NCBI GenBank assembly: GCA_963691815.1
Contig: OY829661.1
Span: forward strand, 27,345,398 to 27,409,397
Length of the DNA stretch: 64,000 nucleotides
DNA from: Echiichthys vipera
Lineage: Eukaryota > Chordata > Actinopteri > Perciformes > Trachinidae
Direction: 5' to 3'
How positions within the stretch are numbered: the first letter of the stretch is position 1; every line of letters begins with the position of its first letter. The position numbers and the translations under genes were made by a program. The notes below the pieces were generated by a model. That model was not told where the DNA came from and made no database searches. It saw nothing but the letters and a program-made list of their open reading frames with translations. This document shows positions 45,862 to 58,359 of this stretch, piece after piece.

Positions 45862-48800
45862 ATGACGCGCATCGCTCCTCCTCTTCTTCTCCTTTTATCA
45901 TCATCATCACTCCTGAGCTTCGCGGCTGCACGAGCCTCGATCTTCTGCACGTGGACTAAAGTTCTGCCTAACGAGCAAGTTCACTACAGCTTTGTCCGGA
46001 GCGACCCCCGGCAGGCCTCTCCATCATCTCTGCAGCTCTTCCACAGCGCCTGGTCCGGGGAGCGCGCTCTGCTCGGCTGCGCTTGGAGCGACGACGCAGC
46101 GGTGATCCAGAACTACGTCTCTCTGTGCCGGGAGCGCACGGACGAGTTCTCAGATCACCCAGATGAAAAGCTCGATGTGAGCTCCATGTTGGAGGCGGAG
46201 GGACCGTGCGTGTCTGTGGCCTCTCCAGGGGTCGATGTGCGCCCGGAGCTCGTGTCAAACAGGCCCGTGAGGAGCCTTGGAGGACGCGCCGCAGCTGAGA
46301 ACCATCAAGGGTCAGAGGTCAGGAGCCATCTACGCGTAAAGCGCGGTTTCATTGTGCCAGGGACTCTGTGGTGCGGCTCTGGCAACAAGGCCCCATCATA
46401 TGCAGATTTGGGTATGTGGGTTTTACTTAAAGTTAGTGCATTAACGAACTGGACCATTATGAAGGGCAGGTACCAGATTAATAAAGGGAGGATGAGGTAG
46501 ACAGAGTAGTATAAGTGCCTAAACGTCATGTGGTAGAGGAGGGTCAGAGTGCTGGATGGGTCCCAAAACAGGACTTTCACCTGGACGACCAGTGTTCAAA
46601 CCTTTATACTAAGATTAAAGGTTGAATATGTAGAATCTTTATTAAAAGCGTTGGGCGTTGCTGGTTGCCAGGTTGTCTGTTGTTGGGTGCAGCTACTGTA
46701 GGTTGGCACTGGGTGAAATGGAGTTAGCCAATCGTGCAGCTGCTTGGGAGCCTCAGTGAAGGGGGCGTTCTTTGTCCCAGCAGCTGAGTGAGCGGAGACG
46801 GGCAACAACCAGAGTCACTATAGGCCGAGCATTCACTCCATGGACTGAGAGAAAGGAGAGGAACGCCATTCAAACGCACGCCCACATGGCTACGTGTCAA
46901 GTTACTACGACCTTTAGTCGCAAATTACTACGACTTTACTCTTAGCATACTACGACTTTTGATCTTGAAACACCTCTCACTCGTCTGTTGCAGGAGTTTT
47001 TACGGACACGGACAAGTGTTGCCGTGAACACGACCAGTGCAAACACACCATCCTGTCCTTTCACTCTGAGTTCGGCGTCTTCAACAGAAACATCTTCACC
47101 ATGTCTCACTGCGACTGTGACAACAAGTACGGACTCAGAACAACCCGGTCCATATCCCCTCATTTATTGTGCTTTTCTCACTAAAGATGTTTTGGTTGTT
47201 GCAGGTTTCGCAGTTGTCTGATGGAGGCCAACGACAGTATATCTGACGTAGTGGGCTACACCTTCTTTAACCTGCTGAAGATGCACTGCTTCGAGCTCTC
47301 CCACAGACTCCAGTGCTCTCACAGGAACTGGTTTGCAATGTGAGTAAACTTCATTTAGTGGTTTTGTTTCTGTGGATTGTGAAAACTTTATGAAATGAAA
47401 AGACACAGAAGCAGCAGAAGTGTTTGTTTGCTGATTTTTGAAGGCAAACCCGACACCTCTCACATGCTAGCTTAGCTTAGCTTAGCTTAGCATAAAGACT
47501 GCAACAACAGTAGGCGGACAAAACCAGGCTGACTGTTTCCCCCCTGTTTCCTGTCGTTATGCTGAGCTAAGCTAAGCTAAGCTATTGAACGAGCAAACAC
47601 AAGAGTAACATTGATCTTCTCTTGAACTCTAAGTAGAGGAATTTTATCCTGAAGAACTGCTCAAACACACTTCACAGAGGTAACGTCAAAAGCAAGTAGA
47701 GATGCACGATTCAGCTTTTTCCGATCCAATCCGATACCTGGGCTGAGCGTATCGGTCAATACCAGATCCTCATCTCATCTCATCTTCAGCCTCTTATTCG
47801 GGGTTGGGTCTCGGGGGCAGCAGCTTTAGCAGGGGACCCCCAAACTTCCCTTTCCCGGGCCACATTAACCAGCTCTAACTGGGGGATCCTGAGGCGTTCC
47901 CAGGCCAGTGTGGAGATCTAATCTCTCCACCTGGTCCTGGGTCTTCCCCGAGGCCTCCTCCCAGCTGGACGTGCCTGGAACACCTCCCTAGGGAGGCGCC
48001 CAGGGTTCATCCTTACCAGATGATCCTGAACCACCTCAACTGGCTCCTTTCAACGCAAAGGAGCAGCGGCTCTACTCCGAGTTCCTCACGGATGCTGAAC
48101 TTCTCCCCCTCTCTCTAAGGGAGACTCCAGCCCCCCTCCTGAGGAAACACAGTTCAGACGCTTGGACCTGGACCTGGTTCTTTGGGTCCTGACCCAGCTT
48201 TCATGACCACAGGTGAGGGTAGGAACCAGGACTGAGGGTAGATCCAGAGCTTTGCCTTCCTCAGCTCTCTTTTCATCACAACGGTGCGGTAGAGCGACTG
48301 CAGCTCCGCCCCCGCTGCTCCGATTCTCCGGCCAAACTCACGCTCCATCGTCCCCTCACTGGTGAACATGATCCCGAGGTTCTTGAACTCCTTCACTCGG
48401 GGTCAGGACTCATTCCCTTCCTGAGAGCCATGGCCTGGTTCTTTCGGTCACGATAGAACGTCATATTTCCCAGGATATCCCACGACACCAATACGTATCT
48501 TTATATATCTGAAGCTTTAAATCATTTAAACGATTGTTGTGAACCTTCAGGTGTACAGAGACTAAAATGGCGCTCTACGCTGAGGTGCATCCGCCCTCGC
48601 TGTTCGAGTCTGACGATCCACCGGGGGGCAGCACGAACAGCTCCATCAGGAACACCAGCGTTTGCACAGACTCCATCGCTGCTTCAGCATCCACGGCCCC
48701 TACACCTTCAACCAACCCCCACCCGGCCTCCATCGCTCCTGTCACCAACGTCACCACCTCCGCATCAGATGACGATAACACCGGGAAACAAACTCCGTCT

Positions 48801-50109
48801 GAGCCTGATGTCACAGGTACGTACACATCTCAGTCCATCAGAACGGTGATCGTTGCTTCCATTCTCCCAAAATGACGTTCCCTCATGTCTTGTTGTTTAT
48901 GTTTAAGAAGCTTTTCGACGTTTCACACATGGTCTGAAGATGAATTTGAGAGATATTAAAATGATGAATGACTTAAAAACAAGTTGTGATAGTGTATACA
49001 GGATAAGGGTTTAAGGATATGAAGGCTGTTCTCATGCTCTGATGTGTCTCATACGTTGTTGCAGCATTTTTTGAGTTAATGTCATTAGTTTCACATATTT
49101 TACCACTGTAGATTTTTTCAAATCATGAAGACAACTGGGCTCACAAGAGACCTTTTTATCATATTAATACCACTTTATATCATAATACCACTTTTAAAGG
49201 TGACGGTTAAGTTTAGACTTTATAGGTGAGGGTTAAGTTTAGACGTTAAAGGTGACGGTTAAGTTTACAGTACATGAACACATCATCACATCATGTCAGG
49301 ACGTTGATCAAACCTCCCAGAGTAAATGTTTACATCCTGACCTGCAGAATGTTTACTGTGCAGATGTTGAAGGTGACGGTTAAGTTTAGACGTTAAAGGT
49401 GACGGTTAAGTTTCGACGTTAAAGGTGACGGTTAAGTTGAGACGTTAAAGGTGACGGTTAAGTTGAGACGTTAAAGGTGACGGTTAAGTTTAGATGTTAA
49501 AGGTGAGGGTTAAGTTGAGACGTTAAAGGTGAGGGTTAAGTTGAGACGTTAAAGGTGACGGTTTAGTTTAGACGTTAAAGGTGACTGCTAAGTTTAGATG
49601 TTAAACAGTAAATGTTTACATCGCGACCTGCAGAACGTTTACTGTGCAGATGTTGAAGGTGACGGTTAAGTTTAGATGTTAAAGGTGAGGGTTAAGTTTA
49701 GATGTTAAAGGTGACGGTTAAGTTTAGACGTTAAAGGTGACGGTTAAGTTTCGACGTTAAAGGTGACGGTTAAGTTGAGACGTTAAAGGTGACGGTTAAG
49801 TTGAGACGTTAAAGGTGACGGTTTAGTTTAGACGTTAAAGGTGACGGTTAAGTTGAGACGTTAAAGTTGACGGTTAAGTTTAGATGTTAAACAGTAAATG
49901 TTTACATCCCTACCTGCAGAACGTTTACTGGGCAGATGTTGAAGGTGACGGTTAAGTTTGGACGTTAAAGGTGAGGGTTAAGTTTAGACGTTAAAGGTGA
50001 GGGTTAAGTTTAGACGTTAAAGGTGAGGGTTAAGTTTAGCACATCCTGACCTGCAGAACGTTTACTGTGCAGATGTTGTGGTGAAGGTGCACGCACCTTT
50101 ATTTTTGCG

Positions 50110-50141
<32 letters not shown>

Positions 50142-52717
50142 TTGATGTGACGTGACGTGATGTGATGTTTCGAAACACAGAATAATAATCATAATAATAC
50201 CACTTTATATCACAATAATAGCACTTTTCATAATGATTATACCACTTTTTAGCACTTTTTTGGGGAAACTCTTCCGACTTTTTTCTCTAGTTTTATATTG
50301 AAATATTCACAACGGCTCATTTGAGACAATGAAACGTTTCCATGGCGACAGACGTCATCACACATGAAGACGAGTGGGCTCATTGAGTCCACAGGAGTCT
50401 CATGTTTACAGTCAGATGCAGTTTATGACACAATGATGAAATATTCACATTTTAGAAGAGGACAAAAAACTAAATGTGCACGTTTTTGCCCCAAACCGTC
50501 CGTAAAGAGGAGACTCGTTGGGACACAGAGGAGGTCAGAGGTCATGCGTGTCACTGTTAAGGACATTCATGTGCGTCGTTTTTGGACGTTATGACTAAGC
50601 GATGCTTCCGCTCCACAGAGAAGATTCTGTCGTGTGTCGTCTACAAGGACCTGGACCGGTGCAGGAGCAAGATCCTCCCCCAGCAGTGGAGGTACGGCCT
50701 CTACAACCCCGAGACCAGGACCCTGTACCACTGCAACTGCACCAGCAGGTAGGTCTGATACGCTTAGGCCGCAAAAGATGACCGTTAAGTATAGACGTTA
50801 GAGGGGAGGGTTGAGTTGAGACGTTAAGGGTGACGGTTAAGTTTACAGTACATGAACACATCACCATATCATGTCTGTTCGCTGATCAAACCTCCCACAG
50901 TAAATGTTTACATCCTCACCTGCAGAACATTTACTGTGCAGATGTTGAAGGTGAGGGTTAAGTTTAGACGTTAAAGGTGACGGTTAAGTTTAGACTTTAA
51001 AGTTTAGACGTTAAAGGTGACGGTTAAGTTTAGACTTTAAAGTTTAGACGTTAAAGGTGACGGTTAAGTTTAGATGTTAAACAGTAAATGTTTACACCCC
51101 GACCTGCAGAACGTTTACTGTGCAGATGTTGTGGTGAAGGTGCACGCACCGTTATTTATGCGAGGCAGACAGACGTGACGTGACGTGACGTGACGTGACG
51201 AGACGAGACGAGACGAGACGAGACGAGACGAGACGAGACGAGACGAGACGAGACGAGACGAGACGAGACGAGACGATACGTGACGAGACGTGACGAGACG
51301 TGACGAGACGTGACGTGACGTGACGTGACGTGACGTGACGTGACGTGACGTGACGTGACGAGACGAGACGAGACGAGACGAGACGAGACGACAAGAGACG
51401 ACAAGAGACGACAAGAGACGAGACGACAAGAGACGACAAGAGACGACAAGAGACGACAAGAGACGAGACGACAAGAGACGAGACGACAAGAGACGTGACA
51501 AGAGACGTGACAAGAGACGTGACGTGACGTGACAAGAGACGTGACAAGAGACGTGACGTGACAAGAGACGTGACGTGACAAGAGACGTGACGTGACAAGA
51601 GACGTGACGTGACGTGACAAGACACGTGACAAGACACGTGACGTGACGTGACAAGAGACGTGACGTGACAAGAGACGTGACGTGACCTGACCTGACGTGA
51701 TGTAACGTGATGTGACGTGATGTTTCCAAACACAGAACCAGGTCACAGGCGGTGCACACACACACACATGCGTGCAGAGTCCCGCGGTTACATAAGGTGC
51801 GGCGGTGCCCTGAGTCTGCACTGTAACCATTTCACGGCCTTGGACATTATCATAGTCTCATGTTTGCACACATGCCTCTGTCTGGGTCTCTCTCTGCCGC
51901 GGTGGCAGCTCATCCGCCGTGTTTGTTTTGGTGTTTTTGGGCACGTGTGCCGTTCTCTGACGGGTTCGTCTGTTCTAGATTGTTCCAGACTTTGGCTGCA
52001 CAGAGACACCTCACTGCAGAGCACGCTCTCCTGCTGCGACACGTGTCTCAGTCCTGCTTCCTGCCCCCAGACTGCACCGCAGGAGCAGCGTGAGTACAGT
52101 TTATACAGTTTATACAGTTTATAGTAAACATTTAAAATGACAAAAAGCAGCAAAAATGTCAATAAAAAGTTCAATTTTAAACAAATAAATAGATAATAGA
52201 GTAAAACTTAAACATTTTATTACGAAAAAATGACAAAAAGCAGAAAAAATGTCAATAAAAGGTGAAGTTTAAAAAAAATAAATAGATAAAAGAGTAAAAC
52301 TTAAACAATTTAACATGAAAAAAATGATAAAAAGCAGAAAAAATGTCAATAAAAAGTGAAGTTTTAAAAGAATAAATAGATAATTTTGTAAAACTTCAGC
52401 ATTTTATTATGAAAAAAAGACAAAAAGCAGTTTAAATTGGGTAAAAATGAGCAAAATGAAGGTCTGGCCTGTAAACAACCGTCCCCTCTGTGTCCTTCAG
52501 CTGCACAGCGGCCGTGGTGAGGGCAGAGCGTCCTCGGCTGCACGTGGACGAGCGACGCCATCTGCAGGCCGTCACACTGAAGGTCAGGAAGCCGAAGACG
52601 AGGAGGAGAGACGGAGCTGTCGGGCTCCACAGACTGTGCCTCAGGGCGCTCAGGTCAAAGGTCAACCAGGACAAGAGGAGCGCCAACACAACGGACCGTC
52701 AAAGAGTTCGAAACTAG
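45862..52717 (+). CDS. pla2g3: Group III secreted phospholipase A2 (7 coding exons)
   Basis: Exons 45862-46411, 46994-47126, 47205-47339, 48551-48816, 50619-50748, 51979-52089 and 52501-52717 have AG/GT borders and join in phase to 513 codons plus TAG; human PLA2G3 is 509. The enzyme hydrolyses the sn-2 ester of phospholipids with Ca2+ and is related to bee-venom PLA2. Seen: a Leu/Ser-rich signal peptide (1-25), an N-terminal region, a basic K160-R161 site just before the catalytic domain where the family is processed, the Ca2+ loop W-C-G-S-G-N (170-175), the catalytic C-C-R-E-H-D-Q-C with H196 and D197, and C-D-C-D-N-K with the second Asp. Exon 4 is a Ser/Thr/Pro-rich linker, and exons 5-7 give the Cys-containing C-terminal domain (Y-H-C-N-C-T-S-R) and a basic end. 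No key residue is missing. Introns 3 to 5 are filled with LINE and minisatellite sequence. Confidence 0.93.
46617..46895. repeat. Dispersed element in pla2g3 intron 1, inverted copy of part of 5270-5830
   Basis: Matches 5556-5800 in reverse orientation with few differences; about 280 bp from AAAGGTTGAATATG to GCCCACATGGCTACG. Confidence 0.65.
47463..47640. repeat. Old dispersed repeat with GCTAAGCTAAGC motifs in pla2g3 intron 3
   Basis: Inverted runs TAGCTTAGCTTAGCTTAGC (47468-47490) and GAGCTAAGCTAAGCTAAGC (47563-47582) flank CTGTTTCCCCCCTGTTTCC. The same words are found at 7255-7700. Confidence 0.6.
47771..48435 (-). mobile_element. RTE/Rex3-like LINE 3' part in pla2g3 intron 3 (longest copy)
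   Basis: About 665 bp, tail at left. The frame 48154-48396 has residues of the RT C-terminal region: K-E-F-K-N-L-G-I-M-F-T-S-E-G, R-R-I-G-A-A-G-A-E-L and L-Y-R-T-V-V-M-K-R-E-L. It is frameshifted afterwards and dead. Confidence 0.8.
49193..50040 (-). repeat. 26-bp minisatellite in pla2g3 intron 4, with interspersed hairpin units
   Basis: Units with core GACGGTTAAGTTTAGACG, the inverse of the 22-kb array core, with a period of 26. Interrupted at about 49265, 49605 and 49890 by a spacer containing ACAGTAAATGTT...AACGTTTACTGT, an imperfect inverted repeat. Confidence 0.92.
50041..50180 (+). repeat. Short GACA and TGACG tract in pla2g3 intron 4
   Basis: After GCACGCACCTTTATTTTTGC come (GACA)n and a few TGACG words, ending TGATGTTTCGAAACACAG. 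It is the small-scale version of 51120-51735. Confidence 0.85.
50181..50618. other. Rest of pla2g3 intron 4, nothing recognised
   Basis: No element or RNA supported. Confidence 0.4.
50770..51105 (-). repeat. 26-bp minisatellite in pla2g3 intron 5
   Basis: Same unit and same hairpin spacer as intron 4, followed by the same GCACGCACC junction. The intron 4 and intron 5 blocks are therefore related by duplication. Confidence 0.92.
51171..51725 (+). repeat. Pentanucleotide TGACG/AGACG satellite in pla2g3 intron 5
   Basis: About 550 bp built from TGACG, AGACG and AAGAGACG words in blocks: TGACG, then AGACG, TGACG, AGACG, ACAAGAGACG and GTGACAAGAGAC. TGACGTGA (a CRE-like half-site context) and CACGTGAC recur dozens of times. 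Long minus-strand Ser/Arg/His/Val frames are artefacts. Confidence 0.95.
52090..52500. other. pla2g3 intron 6, AT-rich with three degenerate tandem units
   Basis: Three related units of roughly 90-100 bp (AATGACAAAAAGCAG...AATAAATAGATAA...AAACTTAAACA) fill 52130-52440. Confidence 0.7.
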
Positions 52718-53627
52718 GAAAAAAAGGATAAATAAGACTTTATTTCACGTCGTTTTCAGCACTTTTTATGTCACGTTTTCCTTCCTCCTCACAGTTTTCA
52801 ACGCAAAATATTGAAATACAACAGAGAGGAACAGACTTTGTGATAAAAGGTTAAAGATAAAACACATTTAAACTGCTGCGGTGCGATAAAATGAACTGTT
52901 TTGGATTAAAAATAAGAGAAACCTTTCCCTCGGGGAGCAGATGTTTGACGTTCACGGAGCAGTTTGTTCCATTCAAACTCAAATATCTGCACCTGTCACA
53001 TTCATTTACATTTGTACAGACGTTCATGACGTTCCTGTTCCCCGGAGGTTGAACCCTTCTGATTTTCATGCTCCTCGGACTTTCCCTCTATGACCATGAG
53101 GCGGACCATGTGGTTTAAATATGTCATCATCTCATCTTCAGCCTCTTATCCGGGATCAGGTCTCGGGGGCAGCAGCTTTAGCAGGGGACCCCAAACTTCC
53201 CTTTCCCGGGCCACATTAACCAGCTCTAACTGGGGGATCCTGAGGCGTTCCCAGGCCAGTGTGGAGATCTAATCTCTCCACCTGGTCCTGGGTCTTCCCC
53301 GAGGCCTCCTCCCAGCTGGACGTGCCTGGAACACCTCCCTAGGGAGGCGCCCAGGGTTCATCCAGACCAGATGATCCTGAACCACTCATCCACCAAAAAA
53401 AGCATCTCAACTTTTTATCTAAAATGATAAAAACTCTTTATTCCAGAAGAAAAGCACAAGAATCACTTTGAATCCACACGAGCATTCGTATTTATTATAA
53501 TTGTTGACAGATTAATGTTAATCTCTAATGTTGCAGCTGATAAAGGGAACTTTTATGTTCTTTATGTTCTGCTCTGATGCTTAATCTGCACCAATGTCTC
53601 CTGTTTTATTTGTTCTGACTCCACAAA
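52718..53627. other. pla2g3 3' region with an RTE-like LINE end at 53121-53386
   Basis: 53121-53386 is a minus-strand copy of the RTE/Rex3-like tail family. No clear AATAAA follows the pla2g3 stop; ATAAATAAG at about 52730 is the nearest variant. Otherwise nothing recognised. Confidence 0.6.
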
Positions 53628-54931
53628 ACCACCACAAACAGATGCTAAACGACTGAAAATAGATGCAAAACCACCACAAAAAGATGCAAAATGACTGAAA
53701 ATAGACACAAAACCACCACAAAAAGATGCAAAATGACTAAAAATAGATGCAAAACCACCACAAAAAGATGCAAAATGTCTAAAAATAGATGCAGAACCAC
53801 CACAAAAAGATACAAAATGACTAAAAATAGATGCAAAACCACCACAAAAAGATGCAAAATGACTGAAAATAGACACAAAACCACCATAAAAAGATGCAAA
53901 ATGACTAAAAATAGATGCAAAACCACCACAAAAAGATGCAAAATGACTAAAAATAGATGCAAAACCACCACAAAAAGATGCAAAATGACTAAAAATAGAT
54001 GCAAAACCACCACAAAAAGATGCAAAATGACTAAAAATAGATGCAAAACCACCACAAAAAGATGCAAAATGACTAAAAATAGATGCAAAACCACCACAAA
54101 AAGATGCAAAATGACTAAAAATAGATGCAAAACCACCACAAAAAGATGCAAAATGACTAAAAATAGATGCAAAACAACCACAAAGATGCAAAATGACTAA
54201 AAATAGATGCAAAACCACCACAAAAAGATGCAAAATGACTAAAAATAGATGCAAAACCACCACAAAAAGATGCAAAATGACTAAAAATAGATGCAAAACC
54301 ATCACAAAAAGATGCAAAATGACTATAAATAGATGCAAAACCACCACAAAAAGATGCAAAATGACTAAAAATAGATGCAAAACCACCACAAACAGATGCT
54401 AAACGACTGAAAATAGAGACGAAACCACCACAAAAAGATGCAAAATGACTAAAAATAGATGCAAAACCACCACAAAAGATGCAAAATGACTAAAAATAGA
54501 TACAAAACCACCACAAAAAGATGCAAAATGACTAAAAATAGACACAAAACAACCACAAAAAGATACAAAATGACTAAAAATAGATGCAAAACCACCACAA
54601 AAAGATGCAAAATGACTAAAAATAGATGCAAAACCACCACAAAAAGATGCAAAATGACTAAAAATAGATGCAAAACCACCACAAAAAGATGCAAAACCAC
54701 CACAAAAAGATGCAAAATGACTAAAAATAGATACAAAACCACCACAAAAAGATGCAAAATGACTAAAAATAGACACAAAACAACCACAAAAAGATACAAA
54801 ATGACTAAAAATAGATGCAAAACCACCACAAAAAGATGCAAAATGACTAAAAATAGATGCTAAACCACCACAAAAAGATGCAAAATGACTAAAAATAGAT
54901 GCAAAACCACCACAAAAAGATGCAAAATGAC
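53628..54931 (+). repeat. 42-bp minisatellite, locus 5 (largest array)
   Basis: About 31 units. Around 53900-54170 the units are almost perfectly uniform. A 231-bp (5.5-unit) block with rare GATACAAAA and GACACAAAA variants is repeated (from about 54490 and about 54721), which shows copying by half-units. Confidence 0.95.
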
Positions 54932-55589
54932 TGATTTTATTAATGATCTTAATTTGTAAAGTAAGAAAAATGGAAAAGTCCAGTAAATAAAAGCATTTAA
55001 CTGCAGCGTTACTTAATGTTTTATGTAAATCACACTGGATTACCACTGTTGTTGAATTGTGCTTTAAAAATAAAGTTCCCTTTTATAAGTATATATAAGT
55101 ACAAAGCAGATTAAAATGGAATAACTCGAGTAAAGTGAAGTTAAAATGATGCTGAATAACAACGGACAGCTGAAGACTCCTTCACACTAAAGGTCTTCTC
55201 TTGATTTAATGATCTTTTAATTATTCTACTTTATCTTTGATCTTTATTTAAATGTAATTTCATGAGATTATTTCCAATGTTTCTAATGTTTTATGTCAAT
55301 CACACTGGATTACCACTGTTGTTGAATTGTGCTGTACAAACAAACTTAACAAGGTGTAAATTAAAACATTTAAATGTAAAAATATTGCATCTACTGTTCC
55401 TGTTATTCTCATATTTCCTCTTTAATATGAATTGTTTGTTTCTAACTGATGCTTCTTCTCACTCTGCTGCTGTAATGAGTCCAATAAAGGATCTGATTGT
55501 GTCTTAAAAAGCAGATTTAAATGGAAAAACTCAAGTAAAGTACAAGTAACTCCAACTGTACTGGAGTAAATGTACTTGGTTACTCTGCA
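54932..55589. other. Noncoding, AT-rich
   Basis: A 50-bp word (TTATGT-AATCACACTGGATTACC...GAATTGTGCT) occurs at 55019-55065 and 55290-55333, so part of the stretch is a local duplication. No gene recognised. Confidence 0.5.
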
Positions 55590-56160
55590 GCGCCGTGCGT
55601 AAAGTGCGTAACGTGCGTAACGTGCGTAAACGGCCCTCTGCAGCCATGCACACCCGTCAGGTAACTCTACTCCTCTCTGATGTCACGCAGAGTAATTGAA
55701 ACCTCGTTGCGGGGCTGCAGCCATGGAGCCGACCGGATCCCCGCCTCTCCGCCTCTCACCGGACAACCCAGCGCTGAGGGGAGAAGCTCGGCTGTGGGAA
55801 CATGGCGCACTCACTCCGGATTAACTTCACCCAGGACAAAGTTTGCAGGATTGCCGCAGCGTGGCACGCGAGTCTCCCCGTCTGATCCATAAGGAGAGGA
55901 ACTCGCAGACTGTGATAGTCCAGCGGGTCGGGTTCTGGATGGTGGGTTCTCCTGCCGCTGCTGCTGCTGCTGCTGCTGCTGTGGGAGGAAAGTTCGTCGC
56001 TGGCGGATTGAGACGAAAGCAGGATGGAAAAGCCAAGAACGAGGAAAGAAAAGGTAAAACTGGAGGGAAAGCGGGGGTTCGTGTCTTATTGAGTGGTTTC
56101 ACGGGTCCGCTGCTGAGGCCGGTGGCGGTGGAGGCGATCCCGCAGGAGAGAGGCTGACCG
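55590..56160 (+). promoter_or_regulatory. CpG-rich segment, possible promoter and first exon
   Basis: A run of GTGCGTAACGTGCGTAA words is followed by GC-rich sequence with many CpGs, several ATGs (55722, 55804, 55939) and a (GCT)n tract giving nine alanines. Donor-like GTAAAA follows AAAGAAAAG at 56053. The polyalanine frame (from 55939) continues to 56157 without recognisable similarity. It lies about 6.7 kb upstream of the ttc28 exon in the same orientation and may be that gene's promoter. The phase at 56053 does not fit the ttc28 exon directly, so no coding model is proposed. Confidence 0.4.
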
Positions 56161-56469
56161 GGGGAAGGAAAGTTCCCATCCCCGTGATGAGCTGCCACCC
56201 TGTTGGGTTGGCTTGGTTCACACACTGACCCCCTCGCGCAGAGTGATCGCGCATAGTTTCCCTCTTGTCTAAAGCCAACAGTGATGGTTTCCTCGTGACA
56301 GTGGAGGAAACACGTCCACTTCAGTGAGAGCAGCAGAAAACTTCATGCATTCAAGAGTGTCAACAGTTTAATGGTCTTTAAGCTTTAAAACAGAAGAATA
56401 ATCCTTTCAGAGTCATATCCACGGGCGTATCCTGAGCCTACAGGCCCCTGGGCACAGCCCTGTCAGAGC

Positions 56470-57274
56470 CCCCCCCTTTTTGTGGTGGTTTTGCATCTAT
56501 TTTTAATCATTTTGCATCTTTTTGTGGTGGTTTTGCATCTATTTTTAGTCATTTTGCATCTTTTTGTGGTGGTTGTGCATCTATTTTTAGTCATTTTGCA
56601 TCTTTTTGTGGTGGTTTTGCATCTATTTGTAGTCATTTTGCATCTTGTTGTGGTGGCTTTGCATCTATTTTTAGACATTTTGCATCTTTTTGTGATGGCT
56701 TTGCATCTATTTTTAGACATTTTGCATCTTTTTGTGATGGTTTTGCATCTATTTGTAGTCATTTTGCATCTTGTTGTGGTGGTTTTGCATCTATTTTTAG
56801 TCATTTTGCATCTTTTTGTGATGGTTTTGCATCTATTTTAAGTCATTTTGCATCTTTCTGTGGTAGTTTTGCATCTATTTTTAGTCATTTTGCATCTTTT
56901 TGTGGTGGTTTTGCATCTATTTTTAGTGATTTTGCATCTTTTTGTGGTGGTTTTGCATCTATTTTTAGTCATTTTGCATCTTTTTGTGGTGGTTTTGCAT
57001 CTATTTTTAGTCATTTTGCATCTTTTTGTGGTGGTTTTGCATCTATTTTTAGTCATTTTGCATCTATTTTTAGTCATTTAGCATCTTTTTGTGATGGTTT
57101 TGCATCTATTTTTAGTCATTTTGCATCTTTTTGTGGTGGTTTTGCATCTATTTTTAGTCATTTTGCATCTTTTTGTGCTGGTTTTGCATCTATTTTTAGT
57201 CATTTTGCATCTTTTTGTGGTGGTTTTGCATCTATTTTTAGTCATTTTGCATCTATTTTTAGTCATTTTGCATA
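56470..57274 (-). repeat. 42-bp minisatellite, locus 6
   Basis: About 19 units, with single 21-bp half-units at 57060-57075 and 57250-57265 where the CATTTTGCATCTATTTTTAG half is doubled. Confidence 0.95.
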
Positions 57275-57576
57275 GTTTGTGAAAGTATAAGGGCGTAAGT
57301 TCACTTAATACGATAGAAAAAATGTACTTTCATATTTGTTTATTAAATATATAACCCCCCCACAGGATTTATGAAGTTTTAATATGAAAGAATGAGTTTG
57401 ATGAACGCAGTTTGTTTATTTTATATATGATTGCAGCTTAAACCGCGTTGTCTTCAGGGCCTCTCCCACAACAGACGGATCAAAGCGCTGCGTTCAGGGA
57501 CACAGTTTCCTCTCCTGCAGGTTTTCAGCCCTCCGGTCTCTGTCTGTTCTCCAGGAATGTCCAGAGAGACAGGGGA

Positions 57577-57958
<382 letters not shown>

Positions 57959-58359
57959 ACTCGTGCTTTACTTTGTCCTATTTACATTTTCTTTTTTTTA
58001 TTACATATTTTTACTAAAAGAAAAAGACCGTACGTCTTACATTTCCCTCCATTTTGTGTTTTACTGTTTACCTGTGTATATATGTAAGTTTCCCCCTCAC
58101 CCACGCTCCCTGAACGCCTCATGTGTTCACAATACAACAAATACAAATGCACGTTTTCACAGCCTCTTCACTGATCCAAGGTTCAGAATGCACTCGTTCA
58201 TGATGCTTCAGCCGTCCTGTGAGGAAATCAACACTTAAACTAAAACACAAGTCAAAGAAAGATCACAGTTACAATCAAGTGGCATCAGTCAGGGAAAGTT
58301 CTTCAGACTCAAAGTTTGACAACAGAGGATTTCCATTTCCACTTAAACTTTCTCACAGA
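57959..58359. other. Noncoding, nothing recognised
   Basis: No gene or element supported. Confidence 0.4.

Noticed and set aside
53562..54389. 275-codon open frame and similar frames over the 42-bp arrays
   Set aside because: They are readings through a tandem repeat whose unit is a multiple of three; the same happens on both strands and at all eight loci.
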